A program made the translations under genes and the position numbers. From Daucus carota subsp. sativus (Eukaryota; Streptophyta; Magnoliopsida; Apiales; Apiaceae), in NCBI RefSeq assembly GCF_001625215.2, contig NC_030382.2:47829364-47893363 (forward strand): 64,000 nucleotides of DNA. Reading direction: 5' to 3'. The notes beneath the pieces were generated by a model. It saw nothing but the letters and a program-made list of their open reading frames with translations, did no database searches and was not told the DNA's origin. This document shows positions 34,005-45,935 of the stretch, in pieces. Each line of letters begins with the position of its first letter. Position 1 is the first letter of the stretch.

Positions 34005-34252
34005 TATATATATATATTGATGATTAGTAATTTGTCTTATGAACAGACATCCCAAATAAGAAAAAAAAAAAACGGAAGGAGTAACATTTTATTGAGAAAT
34101 TAATAAATTCTTTTATTTTGTAATTTATTTTAAAAATATGGGCAAATTACATATGAGTTTGCAACACTTGTTCAAAACGATTAATTTTCTGCTGATTGCA
34201 CTTTATTATAGATATATATCATCTGAAAAGGTATTCTCTTTACAATATTACC

Positions 34253-34253
<1 letters not shown>

Positions 34254-34303
<50 letters not shown>
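34254..34303. repeat. (AAT)n microsatellite
   Basis: About 16 AAT/TAA units, which create a false Asn-rich ORF. It lies about 640 bp upstream of the MYB start. Confidence 0.95.
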
Positions 34304-34938
34304 TGTATAATTATCCTAAAATTATAATCAATTATTATAGTCAAACTCCAGAAGATCTTATATATACACATCTAATAAAATTTATATGATAATATTTAAT
34401 CTAATTTTGACAATGAAAGTATTAGACCATAAATAAAGACTTTGTATGTTTTCTCTGAAGGACTTTGCTGAATAATAGAGTAATTATTAACTTTGGTAGG
34501 GTTGCCATCACAGGTAACAATCACGTAAAATTGATTTATAATCACATAGTTATGTTTATAGTAAAATGTGGGGGGAAATCGATTGTCTGTAGTCAGATGA
34601 TTATCTTATGTGAAAATATATATTCAAAGCTTTTATGTGTTATTATGTCACAATAATAAGAAAAATGACAATCCACAGGAAGAAATTTAAATTGATAAAA
34701 TTAAATTTTATTTTTCTTCGTCGGACTCCCATATGTATCCTGTATAGCATATATCGTATATATATACAGACATGCTTTGTTTTATTAAACATTTCAAATC
34801 AGAAGTATGTGGCAATAGCTCAAGCTAGTTTTCTCCTACTTCATCTGCTCCTATCTATTTTTAAATAGGCGAGCGAAAAGTGAAATATATATTTTAAAAT
34901 AATCACCTTCGTAAAGGGATTATTTAAGAAGACTGAAA

Positions 34939-36032
34939 ATGGGAAGGAGAGCATGTTGTGAAAAAATAGGGTTGAAGAAAGGTCCGTGGACTGCTGATGA
35001 GGACCAGAAGCTCCGCGACTTTATTCACGCTAATGATACTAAATACTGCTGGAGAGCTGTTCCGAAACTTGCGGGTAAGAAAATCTACGTGTATATGTAT
35101 TGAATGTGTGTGTGATGTCTGAATTCTGATCATGTGACATATGTGTCTCTAAACAAACAAATTTAGCTAAATATGTTTAGAAATGGTGGCTTTTATGCAG
35201 GACTGCTAAGGTGTGGGAAGAGCTGCAGGCTGAGATGGGCAAATTATTTGAGACCGGATCTCAAGACGGACACTCTATCTAAGAAAGAAGAGAAGCTTGT
35301 CATTCATCTCCGCTCTCAATTTGGCAACAAGTATGCGTTTTCAATTATAGTTTTCACCATTCATTCTAGTTTTCACTACTTATGTTCTTAGTTACGAGGT
35401 TTGGTGTTTCCACAAAGTCAGCATTGCAACAAACATTCTAGTCTGTCTTCACTGAAGTTTTGAATTATAATGAGTGAATCTTTGTTGATCATTTGGGCAG
35501 ATGGTCCCAGATTGCTTCGCATTTGCCTGGAAGGACTGATAATTATATCAAGAACTACTGGCATAATCACATTAAGAAAAGGTTGAATCAGATTGATTCA
35601 AAGGCGCATAAACCCCGTTTCCCTGATCAACCTGCTACTACTAGTACTCATTATAACACATGCCAAAAAAGAGCGGAGAAAAGGAGAGAAGACATGGACG
35701 CGGTCTGTGAAGATGATATGGCCAAAGAAAATTTAACCATCGACTCCGGATTCTCGGTTGACGAAATTCCATTGATCGAGGACCACGAGATTATTAACCC
35801 TCATTCTCTTCATCTCCCGTCTAATGATTGTTCCACATCCTCTATTCCTTATCCCTGCACTGCATTAACCGCGACGAAAGTTGAAAACGTCAAGTCTTCG
35901 GCATATTGGCAGGGAAATGATGAATGCAATAACTATGATGGAAACATGGGGGTTTATTATTCGTGTGAAGATGATTTCACTGATTGGGATTGGCTTCTTA
36001 ATGATTTTGATATTGACGAAGAGATTGATTAA
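34939..36032 (+). CDS. R2R3-MYB transcription factor with divergent R3 helix (3 exons)
   Basis: Exons 34939-35074, 35201-35330 and 35501-36032; 265 residues. The start [20 protein letters not shown] is the classic R2R3 opening, and intron positions match the common plant R2R3 pattern. R2 ends [20 protein letters not shown] and R3 ends [19 protein letters not shown]. The usual R3 recognition stretch is TDNEIKN(H/Y)WNTH; here E is Y and NT is HN. The R2-R3 linker [12 protein letters not shown] is also unusual (typically LKRG.(F/L)(S/T)..E). The C-terminal part is acidic and ends with an aromatic/acidic patch [14 protein letters not shown] that could activate transcription. It binds DNA in the nucleus by family membership; the subgroup cannot be assigned confidently. 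Confidence 0.9.
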
Positions 36033-37010
36033 GAAATGATTCTGTCGCCTCCTGAAGATGCATATGGTCACAAGCTGTACCCGAGAATTCATGGTCGTCT
36101 TAGATGAGTGAAATTTGTAAAGTTTAAACTGTGGTAATTACTGGATGATGGTATATCTGGCCTCCTGGATATATAAGAGAATATATTCAGATAGATCGTA
36201 TGTATTTTACATTTGATTTTTGTTTGCCTTATCTTCGGCCTTTATTTAAATCCAAGAAGTTTCAACTAATAATGAAAGACCCTGCAGGGTTTGTTCTTGA
36301 ATCTTGATTATTAAGCTGAGTTGATGGAAATCGAAACTTTGTGCCCTTGATTAGTAATTTTGTTGCGTGGAATGAGAACCTCATCCCTCTTGATAGATAA
36401 ATCTAACACTCCACGCTCTTGGGATACTCATATTCATTATTCCATTCCCGATTCTCATTCTCACACACCATCTAAACACCCCCTTATATGTCGCTCAGTA
36501 AAACATTTCGTGGCTTAATCTAGTATTTTGGCTTTATTTAACAAAATGGCTTTCCGACTCAAGTAGTAGCTATTCAAGAAGAAATATGTATTAGCTTTTG
36601 TACTGCCAAAACTGATGCTAGCTAGCAACTTCGAAGTCTTTGCATCCATCACCTAGACAACGAACCTAGCAGCTATTCCTGTCCTATAGTTTGTTCTATG
36701 ATCGTGATAAGTACTCCTCCTAATTTGAGATTTTAAAAGGATCAATAACTCAATACTATACACGTCGTCTAACCTCCACAGAGATGAAAGAAATCATCTA
36801 TCTGAGGTAAACGAAATCACAGAATAATAAGCCCACTTTTAATTATTAAGCATATATATCAACCTAAATGTGCTGGTGTAGAACATGTTTATATCTGCAA
36901 ACAAACAGAAGTAGAGATCATTTATTTGATTTATCACGAAACTTTGTTAACACAAGTACATATGTAGTATTAATATGGGTTGCCTCGTGTGCATGATCAC
37001 GCGTATTGAT
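36033..37010. other. Spacer between MYB and IDL gene
   Basis: Contains the MYB 3' UTR and a fragment near 36365-36490 whose right end (CACCATCTAAACACCCCCTT) resembles a PIF/Harbinger MITE terminus without a visible partner. A plus-strand ORF at 36975-37229 is an antisense shadow of the IDL gene. Confidence 0.5.
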
Positions 37011-37304
37011 TTAACCGAGTTGGCTGTGAAGATTGATCATGGCGAGGGGGTCATTGTGCCGGCAAGATGGAGCAGAAGGAGGAACTATCCCTTTACCAAG
37101 AACATGAAAGTCCAAGCTTCCCTTTCCATTTGTTGCCATCTCATTCGAAGGTGCCGCGGCTGCTTCCGGCTCTTTGTCCATCGTCATCCCCATCTTCAAG
37201 CTTCTCCCCATCCTTATTGCTGCGCATGAATCACTAGCAAGGAGTAAGATGCATAAAATGCACAAAATGCGCCACCAACTGCAGGAAAGCTTTGAAGAAA
37301 TCAT
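37011..37304 (-). CDS. IDA-like (IDL) secreted signalling peptide precursor
   Basis: Single exon, 97 residues. The N-terminal 29 residues (ILCILCILLLASDSCAA core) form a signal peptide. The conserved C-terminal motif is FHVLGKGIVPPSAPSCRHN (residues 66-84). This corresponds to the EPIP/PIP motif of INFLORESCENCE DEFICIENT IN ABSCISSION peptides (PKG.P.PPS.PS.RHN), whose hydroxyprolinated dodecamer is sensed by HAE/HSL receptor kinases to control cell separation and stress responses. Differences: Gly in place of the usual Pro before KG, Cys in place of Lys/Arg before RHN, and 13 extra residues after the motif. The variable middle is Met- and Ala-rich, as usual. The assignment rests on the motif and the precursor layout; the exact family member is unknown. 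Confidence 0.78.
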   Translation of the reverse strand: MISSKLSCSWWRILCILCILLLASDSCAAIRMGRSLKMGMTMDKEPEAAAAPSNEMATNGKGSLDFHVLGKGIVPPSAPSCRHNDPLAMINLHSQLG

Positions 37305-37365
37305 CGTTGTGTAATGCAGTTGAAAGTGTTTTCAATGGATGCTTGATTTGCGATTGTATTAAGTG

Positions 37366-37375
37366 ATTTATATAG
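37366..37375 (-). promoter_or_regulatory. Probable TATA box of the IDL gene
   Basis: CTATATAAAT on the minus strand lies 62 bp before the ATG at 37304, leaving room for a 5' UTR of about 30-35 nt. Confidence 0.55.
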
Positions 37376-37937
37376 AGAAACGACGTGTTTTATGTTTATA
37401 CATACGGCACGTACGTACATACTTGTGCATGCAAGCTCTGATGAGCGCCATGAAAATATGATCAAGCCTCAAGTAGCTACAATCACACACGGCTTAATTA
37501 TAGATTATTTGCAGATTTTCAGGCGTATAGAACTTCTCGACATTGGTTGGTAATCCAAGTAGATAAGATAGATGATAAATTAGAAGTTAATCTCTTTCTC
37601 ATATTCACATGAAAATCAATATAAGAAGGGTTATTTTTTTACTAATTATACATTTCAAATACTCTGCGAAAGGGACTGCCACTCTCGGTGCATTCCAAGA
37701 TCTTCAATGGCAATAAGTGATAAATTAAGCGAGAGTATCTTACACTTACAGGACCGTGTAATATTCATTAACCTCGTAAACTACGGACCGTCGTTTAATC
37801 CGCACGGATTTATTTTTGGAATCTTCGAGAAAAATCATGTTTGACTAATTTTATTTAAGATAAAATTGTTTTTATTTTTATAATGGGGGACATACCCGCT
37901 GGATGACATTCGGTCAATAGCAGAACACATTGGTTAC

Positions 37938-38695
37938 GGGTTTTATATCAAAGTGCCCACCGAACTCGTTAAAATGTATCAAGTACCTACCCAATCTCCA
38001 CGACGACTCATTTAACATACTAAAATCATTATATATATCAAGCTGTTAAATTTTTTTAATCTCTTAAACATAAAATGTTAATGTCCACTTTATTCCTTCT
38101 TGCAGCAATTCTTTTACCCATCTAACCTCCAATCTGTCCACCTTCAGCTTCATTTTCTCCACCTTAACCTGATACTTGAATAAAATTGAAGCTGCTGCAT
38201 ATTTCATTTGATAGTAAGCAAAGTCTCTTCCTAGGCAGAGTCGAGGACCCCCGTTGAAAGCTGTGAACTTGTAGGCTGATTCGCTCATGTAGCGACCATC
38301 TCTGAGCCATCTTTCAGGCTTGAATCCCAAGCAGTCTTTTCCCCATATTCCTTCCATCCTTCCCATATTGTAGATTGAGTAAATTACTTTTGCTCCGCTC
38401 TTCAGAATTGTGCTGTCTGGGAAAATATCATCTCTAATAACCTAAACATGACGCGTAGATTATGAGAGGGTCGCAGATAGAGTCTAGATTAAAATTTTCT
38501 TCCTTGCCCTAATGACTTCTTTAGCAAACGCATCGACGCCTTTTATAGACTGTTTCAGTATCTTCTCACTCGCCACATTGAGACACCTCATTGATATATA
38601 AAACGATTTTAGTATGCTAAATGAGTCGTCGTGGAGATTGAGTAGGTAATTGATACATTTTAACGAGTTCGGTGGGCACTTTGATATAAAACCCC
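37938..38695 (-). mobile_element. Pack-MULE carrying CYP86B-like P450 fragments (758 bp)
   Basis: The inverted repeats of about 105 bp begin GGGTTTTATATCAAAGTGCC at 37938 and, on the complement, at 38695 (with one extra G). Perfect 9-bp direct repeats ATTGGTTAC flank them at 37929-37937 and 38696-38704, the diagnostic MULE target duplication. The interior (38043-38592) is not transposase but minus-strand P450 coding sequence. This is therefore gene capture by a Mutator-like element. Confidence 0.88.
38064..38592 (-). pseudogene. Captured, internally deleted CYP86B-type cytochrome P450
   Basis: Two minus-strand pieces are joined. 38592-38484 encodes MRCLNVASEKILKQSIKGVD and FAKEVIRARKK, matching the N-terminal third of CYP86 proteins. 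38441-38064 starts after an intact acceptor (TTTAG) and encodes DDIFPDSTILKSGAKVIYSI, MGRMEGIWGKD, FKPERWLRDGRYMSES and the haem loop FNGGPRLCLGR. The oxygen-binding I-helix and the ExxR region between them are missing, and the C-terminal tail after YQVKVEK is scrambled. CYP86 enzymes are fatty-acid omega-hydroxylases for suberin/cutin; this copy cannot be active. Confidence 0.85.
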
Positions 38696-39082
38696 ATTGG
38701 TTACTAGTTAAAGGACTGATATGGCCAGATGGGACTAGCTGGCTTTTCATGGGCTTCTTTCTAGACTACAGTGCTGTACTCTTCTCTTTTTATGTACTGA
38801 ACATAAAAAAAGTTATGACAATGTCATTGCATTGAACGAAGTTATATATGGATATTTTATATAAGACCTTAATTTCTAATTCTATGCACACTTCATTCTC
38901 TTTTTAAAGCTTCCAACGCTCCTGTTCTATTTTATCAACTTTCTCATATGTAGCCAGGTAAAGAAAAAAACAAACTTAAAACGCTCAATCTTTTTTAACA
39001 AAAATGAGTACACTTTTAAGAGGCTTAATCTTTTTCATTCGGACATCTGATCTCATTCACCAAAGAAATAAACTCTACTATT

Positions 39083-41100
39083 TTACATGGCATAGTTAAA
39101 GAACACAACAGTCATTACCATACAAGCACACCAAAACCAATCCATCCCATTTCTTGAGTATCCCAAAGAAGCCACCACTATGGAATCCTGATAGCTCCCA
39201 GGCTTGATTTTTGTATCTGCACCTCTTTTATAAAGATTGACCTCTTGCTCACATGATTTTACTCCATAAGGAATTTTACTAGTTGATAACACGCCCTTCG
39301 GGTAACAAAGATTTGGGTTATTCCAAGCACCAAAACGCCTACCCAATCTCTCGTAAAACTTGTCTGAGAACTTGAGCTCTCCTGTCAAGTTATTGCCATG
39401 TAAATATATTGCACTTATATTAGGCAGGGCTGCTAGTTTTGGTGAAAGATCACCTGTGAGATTGTTGTCATTAAGACCCAGAAATCTTAGGCTTTTGAGC
39501 TGTGATATGGACTCTGGAACTCCACCTGTCAACCCTGTATTGGACAAATCTAAAATAGTCAGGCTCTGAAGATAATGCCACCTAAGCCTCATGATGTCGC
39601 CGCCAATTGGGTTGCTTGATAAGACCAGCTCTTCCAAGGAGCCCATGTATTGGATTGATTCTGTCATTCCACCTGAAAATTTGTTGTTGCTAAGGTCCAG
39701 CAGCGTTAGATTCTTTAAGTTGCCGATTTCTTTGGGGAAATTTCCCGTGAATTGGTTTCTGCTAAGATCAAGCTTCAACAGTGATTTCAGCGCGCTTAAA
39801 GTATAAGGCAGAGCCCCTGATAGTGAATTTCTGCTCAAGTCCAAGATCAGAAGCTTACTCAGAGTACCAAAACTGTCTGGGACTTGGCCAGTAAACTGAT
39901 TTCCCGAGAGCACTAACCGCTTCAAGTGGAGTAAGTTGCCTACATTTATTGGTAACTCACCACTTAATCCATTTTCAAGCAACACCAAGGATTGAAGTTT
40001 TGTTAGGTCACCAAAGGTGGTGGGAATTTGTCCAATAAGACCGGGGTTTGATCTAAACTCTAGGGACTCTAAGCTTCCAGAAAGTGTACTCCAGTTGTGT
40101 ATGGGCATTTTGATCGGATAGCTTTGATGTGGCATGCAATTGAAGAATGAGAGGGATCTGAGGTGCTTAAGTTCAAACAGCTGAGGACTAAATTGCAAAT
40201 TTGAGGCACAACCAAGCGAATTTTCATGAATTGGACCGATGTTTAAGGCTGTGACGTACCAATTGCCATCATATATGTCACAAGCAACGCCCTGCAAGTA
40301 ATTGTGAAGGAATGTATTACCAACTGAATTGCAGATTAGGGAAAGCAGGTTGTACTAGAGGCTCTTATCCTCTTATGCATCATGGGAGAGTAAAGCTGAT
40401 CCTAAAGGTTTTAAATAATCAGAATTACAAACGAAACTGGAAGCATTCTTAAAAAGAATACCAGCCAAAAAAAATCGAGAAGATCACTGTTGTTGCATAG
40501 AAAATTATAGTCAGCACTGAGATTATATATGCAATAACATGTAAACAACAATTATCTTGTCTTTTTCTTTTACTTTCTCCTGTTCACCAATCATTGATAC
40601 TGATATACAATAGCTATGTATTTGTTTTTTACTACATAAATGGGACTAGTTTGCAACTCAAACAGGAATCAACAGATACAACAAGGATGATAAACATGTC
40701 ATAAAACTTAAATCTTCAAATAGAGTTATCTATTTCTAGTAAATGTAACATTTATACTAGCAAATCAAACTAAATTTTTATATGAACTTGGGTGAATCAT
40801 CAGATTGAAATTTGTATTTGCAAGTTTAAGTTTTTCTCACAGGGCATAGAAAAATAAACAAAGGAGAGGAAAAAAAACCGGGATGGGAGTCCAGCCACAG
40901 GGATCAGGATAGAGATCAGAGCCATTCCATCCTTGACCCACGAAGCCTTGAATGGCAGAGTAAAGAGCTTCTTTCTCTCTTTTCTCCATTGCAGCCCCCT
41001 CTGTTTCAGTTTCTTGACCATTGCACCAGGAGACACTACTCTTGTAAAGCACAAAGATTGCAATAAAAAGGGCATAACTTGTTTTCTTCAGGTTCTTCAT
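39083..41100 (-). CDS. PII-2-like leucine-rich-repeat cell-surface protein (2 exons)
   Basis: Exons 41100-40879 and 40291-39083; 476 residues. Exon 1 encodes a signal peptide (about residues 1-27, ALFIAIFVLYKSSVSWCNG) and the N-cap ending YPDPCGWTPIP. Exon 2 continues GVACDIYDGNWYVTALNIG and about nine LRRs of the plant extracellular LxxLxLxxNxLxGxxP type (for example LILDLSRNSLSGALPYTLSA). After a Cys-containing cap (NNPNLCYP, KSCEQEV), the tail ends in a hydrophobic segment (GMDWFWCACMVMTVVFFNYA), which could be a GPI-anchor signal or a membrane anchor. There is no kinase. It matches the PIRIFORMOSPORA INDICA-INSENSITIVE 2 group (At3g25670 and relatives) in length and layout. That family is linked to root-endophyte interaction; the role here is inferred. 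Confidence 0.9.
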
Positions 41101-44100
41101 TTCCTAGTAAAATATTGCAGCCTCAAGCAACTTCAGTGCAAGCAAAATAGTCTGATAATCTTGCAGAGCAGGGTTCCAAGCAGGAAAGATTAACAATTTA
41201 AAGACTGGATTTTTAGATTACTTTTCTTCCCAAACAGTATGAAAGATTTCAAGAGAAATGGGGAGGCAAGGTCTGAACTTTAAAAATTTCATCATAATGT
41301 TTATAGCAAAGCTAAGGAGCAGAGTAGAGCACTTGAATATCTTGCAGACAAGAAAGAAAACCAAACTAGAGCTCAGTTATCCATGCACAATTATAATAAG
41401 AAATGTCAACAATATAATCAGAACAGTAGCATTGAGTAACTAAAGGAGAAAGACAAGCTGAAACAGTGAAATCTGCAGACATGAATACATGATGAATATA
41501 AAATACATATCAATGCATACTTTGTGAGTGGTATCTTACCAAGGTTGCTGTGACAACATTAAATGGAAAATAATTATTTTATATGATATGCATGGAGTGA
41601 ATAAATCACTAGGTAGCTAGGGATGGATGATTGGTTTGGCAGTTGAAGATTAAAGGTCTGGACAGCGAGGTAACATTAATTGTAAGGATCAATACACGAT
41701 TAAAGTTGTTTGGAAGGTGTTTGTGTGTGTTTAGGGGACCAAGTTGCATGCACAAGCCCAAGGACAAGGGAGGAGATCAGAGTCCAGAGAAGAGAACAAG
41801 TACATGTGAATTGCATGCAAGACAAAGGTAGGATTTTGTCTCCGGGTAACTTTCTTCTCTCACTTTAAGCTGTTGGGTATATACCACCTTTCTGTAATAG
41901 ATGGGAAAACACAGGGGAAGGGGACTGCACTAAGATACTCTGGATCCTCCAAGGTACAGATTTCTACTTCCTAACAAAAAAAAAATTCATTAGCTCGAGC
42001 TTATATAGAACACGTTTTAGCACGAGAATACAGCAGGATAGGTTATCCTGCATATCTTAAAATTTCTCGCAATAATTTTGGACATTATATAAACTTGTGC
42101 TAACCCTTTAATTACGACTCACTGTGTTAGTGAAGGTGCCCAATTTATCCTTACATTTGAGTCTGCATATATCTTCACTTCTTAATGAGGTGATGAAGCT
42201 TCTCAAAAGAAGTACTCCATAGCATTCCAGTACATTTCCCATCACATCCCAAGTCCACCTCTCATTGATTACATGTTGCCTTGTGCATATAATTCCATTT
42301 TTTTTCATTTATATCCTTTACTGTAAGTTGGACCAATACACAAGGAGACATTTCAATCACCAGTTTGGACCATTTAAATACATCTGTCTTCAAATATTAG
42401 AGTTCAAGGATATGAATATTGCAGACTATCAAACATTTCAATAATTTGTATTTTTACCAGAGTGTATCAAGTGAAAAATGAAGTAAATAAAACATATTCA
42501 ACCTTTTCTTCATTCAACTCAATACAGTATAACCTAAAACAACTGTTGCTGCACTCAAAATTCAACAAGTGAAAAACTCATTTCACTTTTTACCGAAAGT
42601 AGACACTTGAAATCATAAATTTACTCCTTCAAGGAAGTAAGTAACAGAGCCTAAAGGTAACAAAATGAATGCAATCTGGCCTGGGCTAAAAGGACCACCA
42701 TAGCATACATTAAAGCAGAGAATGTGAAGCTATGGTGAGAGATTTGCAGCCAAACAAAGTTATTTTATAGCTAAACAGGCCTAATAGGAGGGGTCCTTTT
42801 CTCTCTTTAGTTTTTCAATCACTTTACATATCAATGGATTGATTAGCCTAAAAGATAAACTATGACTTTTAACATAATATCTAGTGGTAGGTTTCATCTA
42901 GGACACTCATCATCTGTATAATGAATTTACATCAGTTTAGAGCAACTAAAAATTTCCAACGTATGCACAGAACTAAAACCACAACTAAAGAAACCAGTCT
43001 TTGTTAGATTTAATATTTTTGTACAGGAAAATGACATTTCAAGCAATGAGATTACCATTGTAAGCCTATATATACACTTTTTATTCAGGCTAGCCACACC
43101 ACAGCATGTGGCGAGAACGAATTAAAACCACTCGTTTGGGTCGTTTAAGTAAATATTATCATATAACAAAAAAAAAAACAAAAAATTTGAACCTATATTT
43201 AACCATATGAATCCGTTAATATTAGTGTTTGTTAGTTAGCGAATTGAAACGGCTATTTATACTCAAAAAATTAATTTTCAAAATACTACTTAAATCAGCT
43301 TTCTGAATTAGACAATTGGTATGTTTCTAGTTAAAGTAGAAAAAGACTGATCAAACAACACTTTACCAAACAGTTTCACACCAAATGACTCGTTTACTTT
43401 AAGCTAGCAGTCAAAACATTTAATTTTATCTCTATAATTGTCAAACATGATTAAGTATATTAATAAAGTCGAAAGCACCAAAATTTGAACCATATTTTCC
43501 TTTATACTCCACAACATGTCAATTCTCACCGTACGATCATTAAGATAATAGAATGTTAAATAATGATTACATATTCTCTCGAATGCTTATTGAGATTTGT
43601 AAAGTCGTTAAAATATAATGGGCTACTTCAATCATAATTTTATCGCTGATAGGAACAGAACTAAACTACATCACTGTGAACTCGGAACATACCACTGGAA
43701 GGGATTCAGTAATTCAACAACCATAAATCTATATTTGTTCTTCAATCCACGCAAAATACATCTATCTTCTTTCTTTCAATCTACTTAAGGCCTCTGCGAG
43801 CACCGACTGATGTCTGAGAAACGATATTAGAGAATCAATGTAGTAGCTTTCAGAGTCTCTCAGAGGCAGTGACATTACTTCACATTTGTAAATTACATTT
43901 ACATGCAACTTTTCACAATTACTCATGTGATCACATTATGCATTTCAATTCCTATTTAGTCAGTACTCAGTTTTACCATCAATACACATTCTCATATCTC
44001 AACTGTATAAAAATGATTCTTGTAAGGTGAAATCTCCAAAAAAGTAAATTGAAAGAAACATCTTGAAAGAAGGGAAGGTTGGTGAAATTATAGCAACACA

Positions 44101-45935
44101 AACGAACACGCATTACCTAAACAAGAAGAGTACATCAAAGTTGGCCAAAGAGTTCATGTGATCCCTCCAGACTTCAATAAAATGGACTGGTGGGTAGCTT
44201 CTGACAAACTGTCTATGCCTGTGCTTGTGTGACCAGAATGGTCCAAACGGATTGTACTATGCAACAAAATTGGCCAATCACACTACTCTTGTGAATAAAC
44301 AATCCTATCGGCTTCCATTTCGGTATGAATGGAAGTAGGGCTGTAAACGAGGGGAGTTATTCGTGAACAAGATGGACTCGACTCGTTCAAGGCTTGGCTC
44401 AACTCGACTCAAATTATTCACAAGCAACTCGAACTTGACTCAGTTCTTAACAAACTCAAATTCGAACAAAATGTGTTCTATAAGATTAGCAACCAAATTC
44501 GACTCGCTAAGCAAATACTCAAACTTGATAGGCAGACTAACTCGACTATAGATTGGATGGGGGAAAAAAAAAGAGAACTTAATAAAATAAAGAAAACAAT
44601 ATCAACACAAACAAAAACGGTGTATTAGCAAAACAAACATATAACTCATTATAGCCTGGCCAGAGAATTTAATATGTTCAATATTGTAAGAGGGCGTTTG
44701 GGAACATCCATTTCATTTCAAATGATGGATTTCAAATGACAAGATTTGAATTGTCATTTCAAATTCTCAAGTTTATACTAATATGTGAATGTCTAGATTT
44801 CAAATGAAATTCAAATCCAGATTCTCAAACTGGATGTTTGATTAAATCCAGAATTTCATTTAATGAAATCCAGGTTTCCAAACGGGCCATAAACGTATTT
44901 ATCTGTCTACAAGTCTATAGGCCTTGAGAACAATTGCTATGCGAGAAAATAAATAAAAATTAAAAGTATTCACTAGTTCAGTCTCATTCATATATGCACC
45001 ATGCACAAGCAAATCAATTAACCAAGTAGAGACGGAAGATTGATCTAATAAAAGCTATAAAATGGAATGAGGTTCAGCCGTTCAGGAATTGATTCTCGTA
45101 ATGGATATGAAATTATCAATCAGAAATCATACATGAATTTTTTTATTACATTTCCTTAAGCCCCAAATGCCGAAGGGCAACTACCACCTTTCACTCGGTA
45201 CTGAATGGAATGAGAAAAACAGATGTCTATGAGGATCAATTTAGTACCAAACCAGTTCTTAATGCAAGTAAACATTATAATGAAACTCATACTCGTACAT
45301 TGGGGGAAACGAAAAGTACCCATTTTTCTGAACACAATAGCTCAAGCAGGCTTTAAATTTCAAGCATCTGATAACCAGGTCGCAAGGAGGCCAAAGCATT
45401 CCATTCAAGAACTGCTACACGTTCCTCACCTCTTTCTGAAAAATCATATAAATATTGCATCATAGTCCTACATATTATCAACACAGGGAAATAGAGCAAA
45501 TTTTAACCACAATCACAACAGAGTTTTAAGGAGTCATACATATACAAATATAAAGGTCTTGTACTTGTAGCACGTTCATGTTGGCAACACATTGCAGACA
45601 AAAATTTTCCCAAAACGATAAAAAAATGTAAATTTCAATTATTTCCTGCTTCCCAACCAATACCTAGTCCTACCATGAAAGCAAGAGAAATCATACACAA
45701 ATTTATTGTATTACGATCATTGGCACCCTGGCATATGTGTATCATCTTCAGCTTGGTAGCTTCTATTGCTGCAAGAATCTCTACCACCGTTGGGGACAAA
45801 AAGAAAGAATATGATTAAATCCAGAACCATAACCTTAGTCCTGGTCTTCATAATGAATATGAGATGATATGCATGACAAGTTACTCTCTCCAACAAGAAG
45901 GAGAGAGACCCCATAAAACTTGAGAAACTCTTCAA
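41101..45935. other. Spacer between LRR gene and CRWN1
   Basis: Contains the LRR-gene promoter, the CRWN1 3' UTR (right part) and scattered repeats. Around 44337-44560 there is a repeat starting GGGCTGTAAACGAGGGGAG with many CTCGACTC/CGAACTTGA units, a common dispersed plant repeat signature. A PIF/Harbinger-like MITE lies at 44690-44889. Short ORFs show no domains. Confidence 0.5.
44690..44889. mobile_element. PIF/Harbinger-like (Tourist) MITE, 200 bp
   Basis: The left end GAGGGCGTTTGGGAACAT and the right end (complement TGGCCCGTTTGGAAACCT) are inverted repeats, flanked by TAA on both sides (44687-44689, 44890-44892). A 3-bp TAA/TTA duplication is characteristic of PIF/Harbinger. The interior is made of repeated CATTTCAAAT/ATTTCAAATG motifs that can fold. 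Confidence 0.78.

Noticed and set aside
34138..34389. ORF with a poly-asparagine run
   Set aside because: Produced by an (AAT)n microsatellite; nothing else in it looks like a protein.
36975..37229. Plus-strand Arg/Cys/His-rich ORF
   Set aside because: Antisense overlap of the IDL precursor, which has a signal peptide and a conserved motif on the other strand.
45223..45465. 80-codon plus-strand ORF
   Set aside because: No domain; probably antisense of the CRWN1 3' UTR or spacer.
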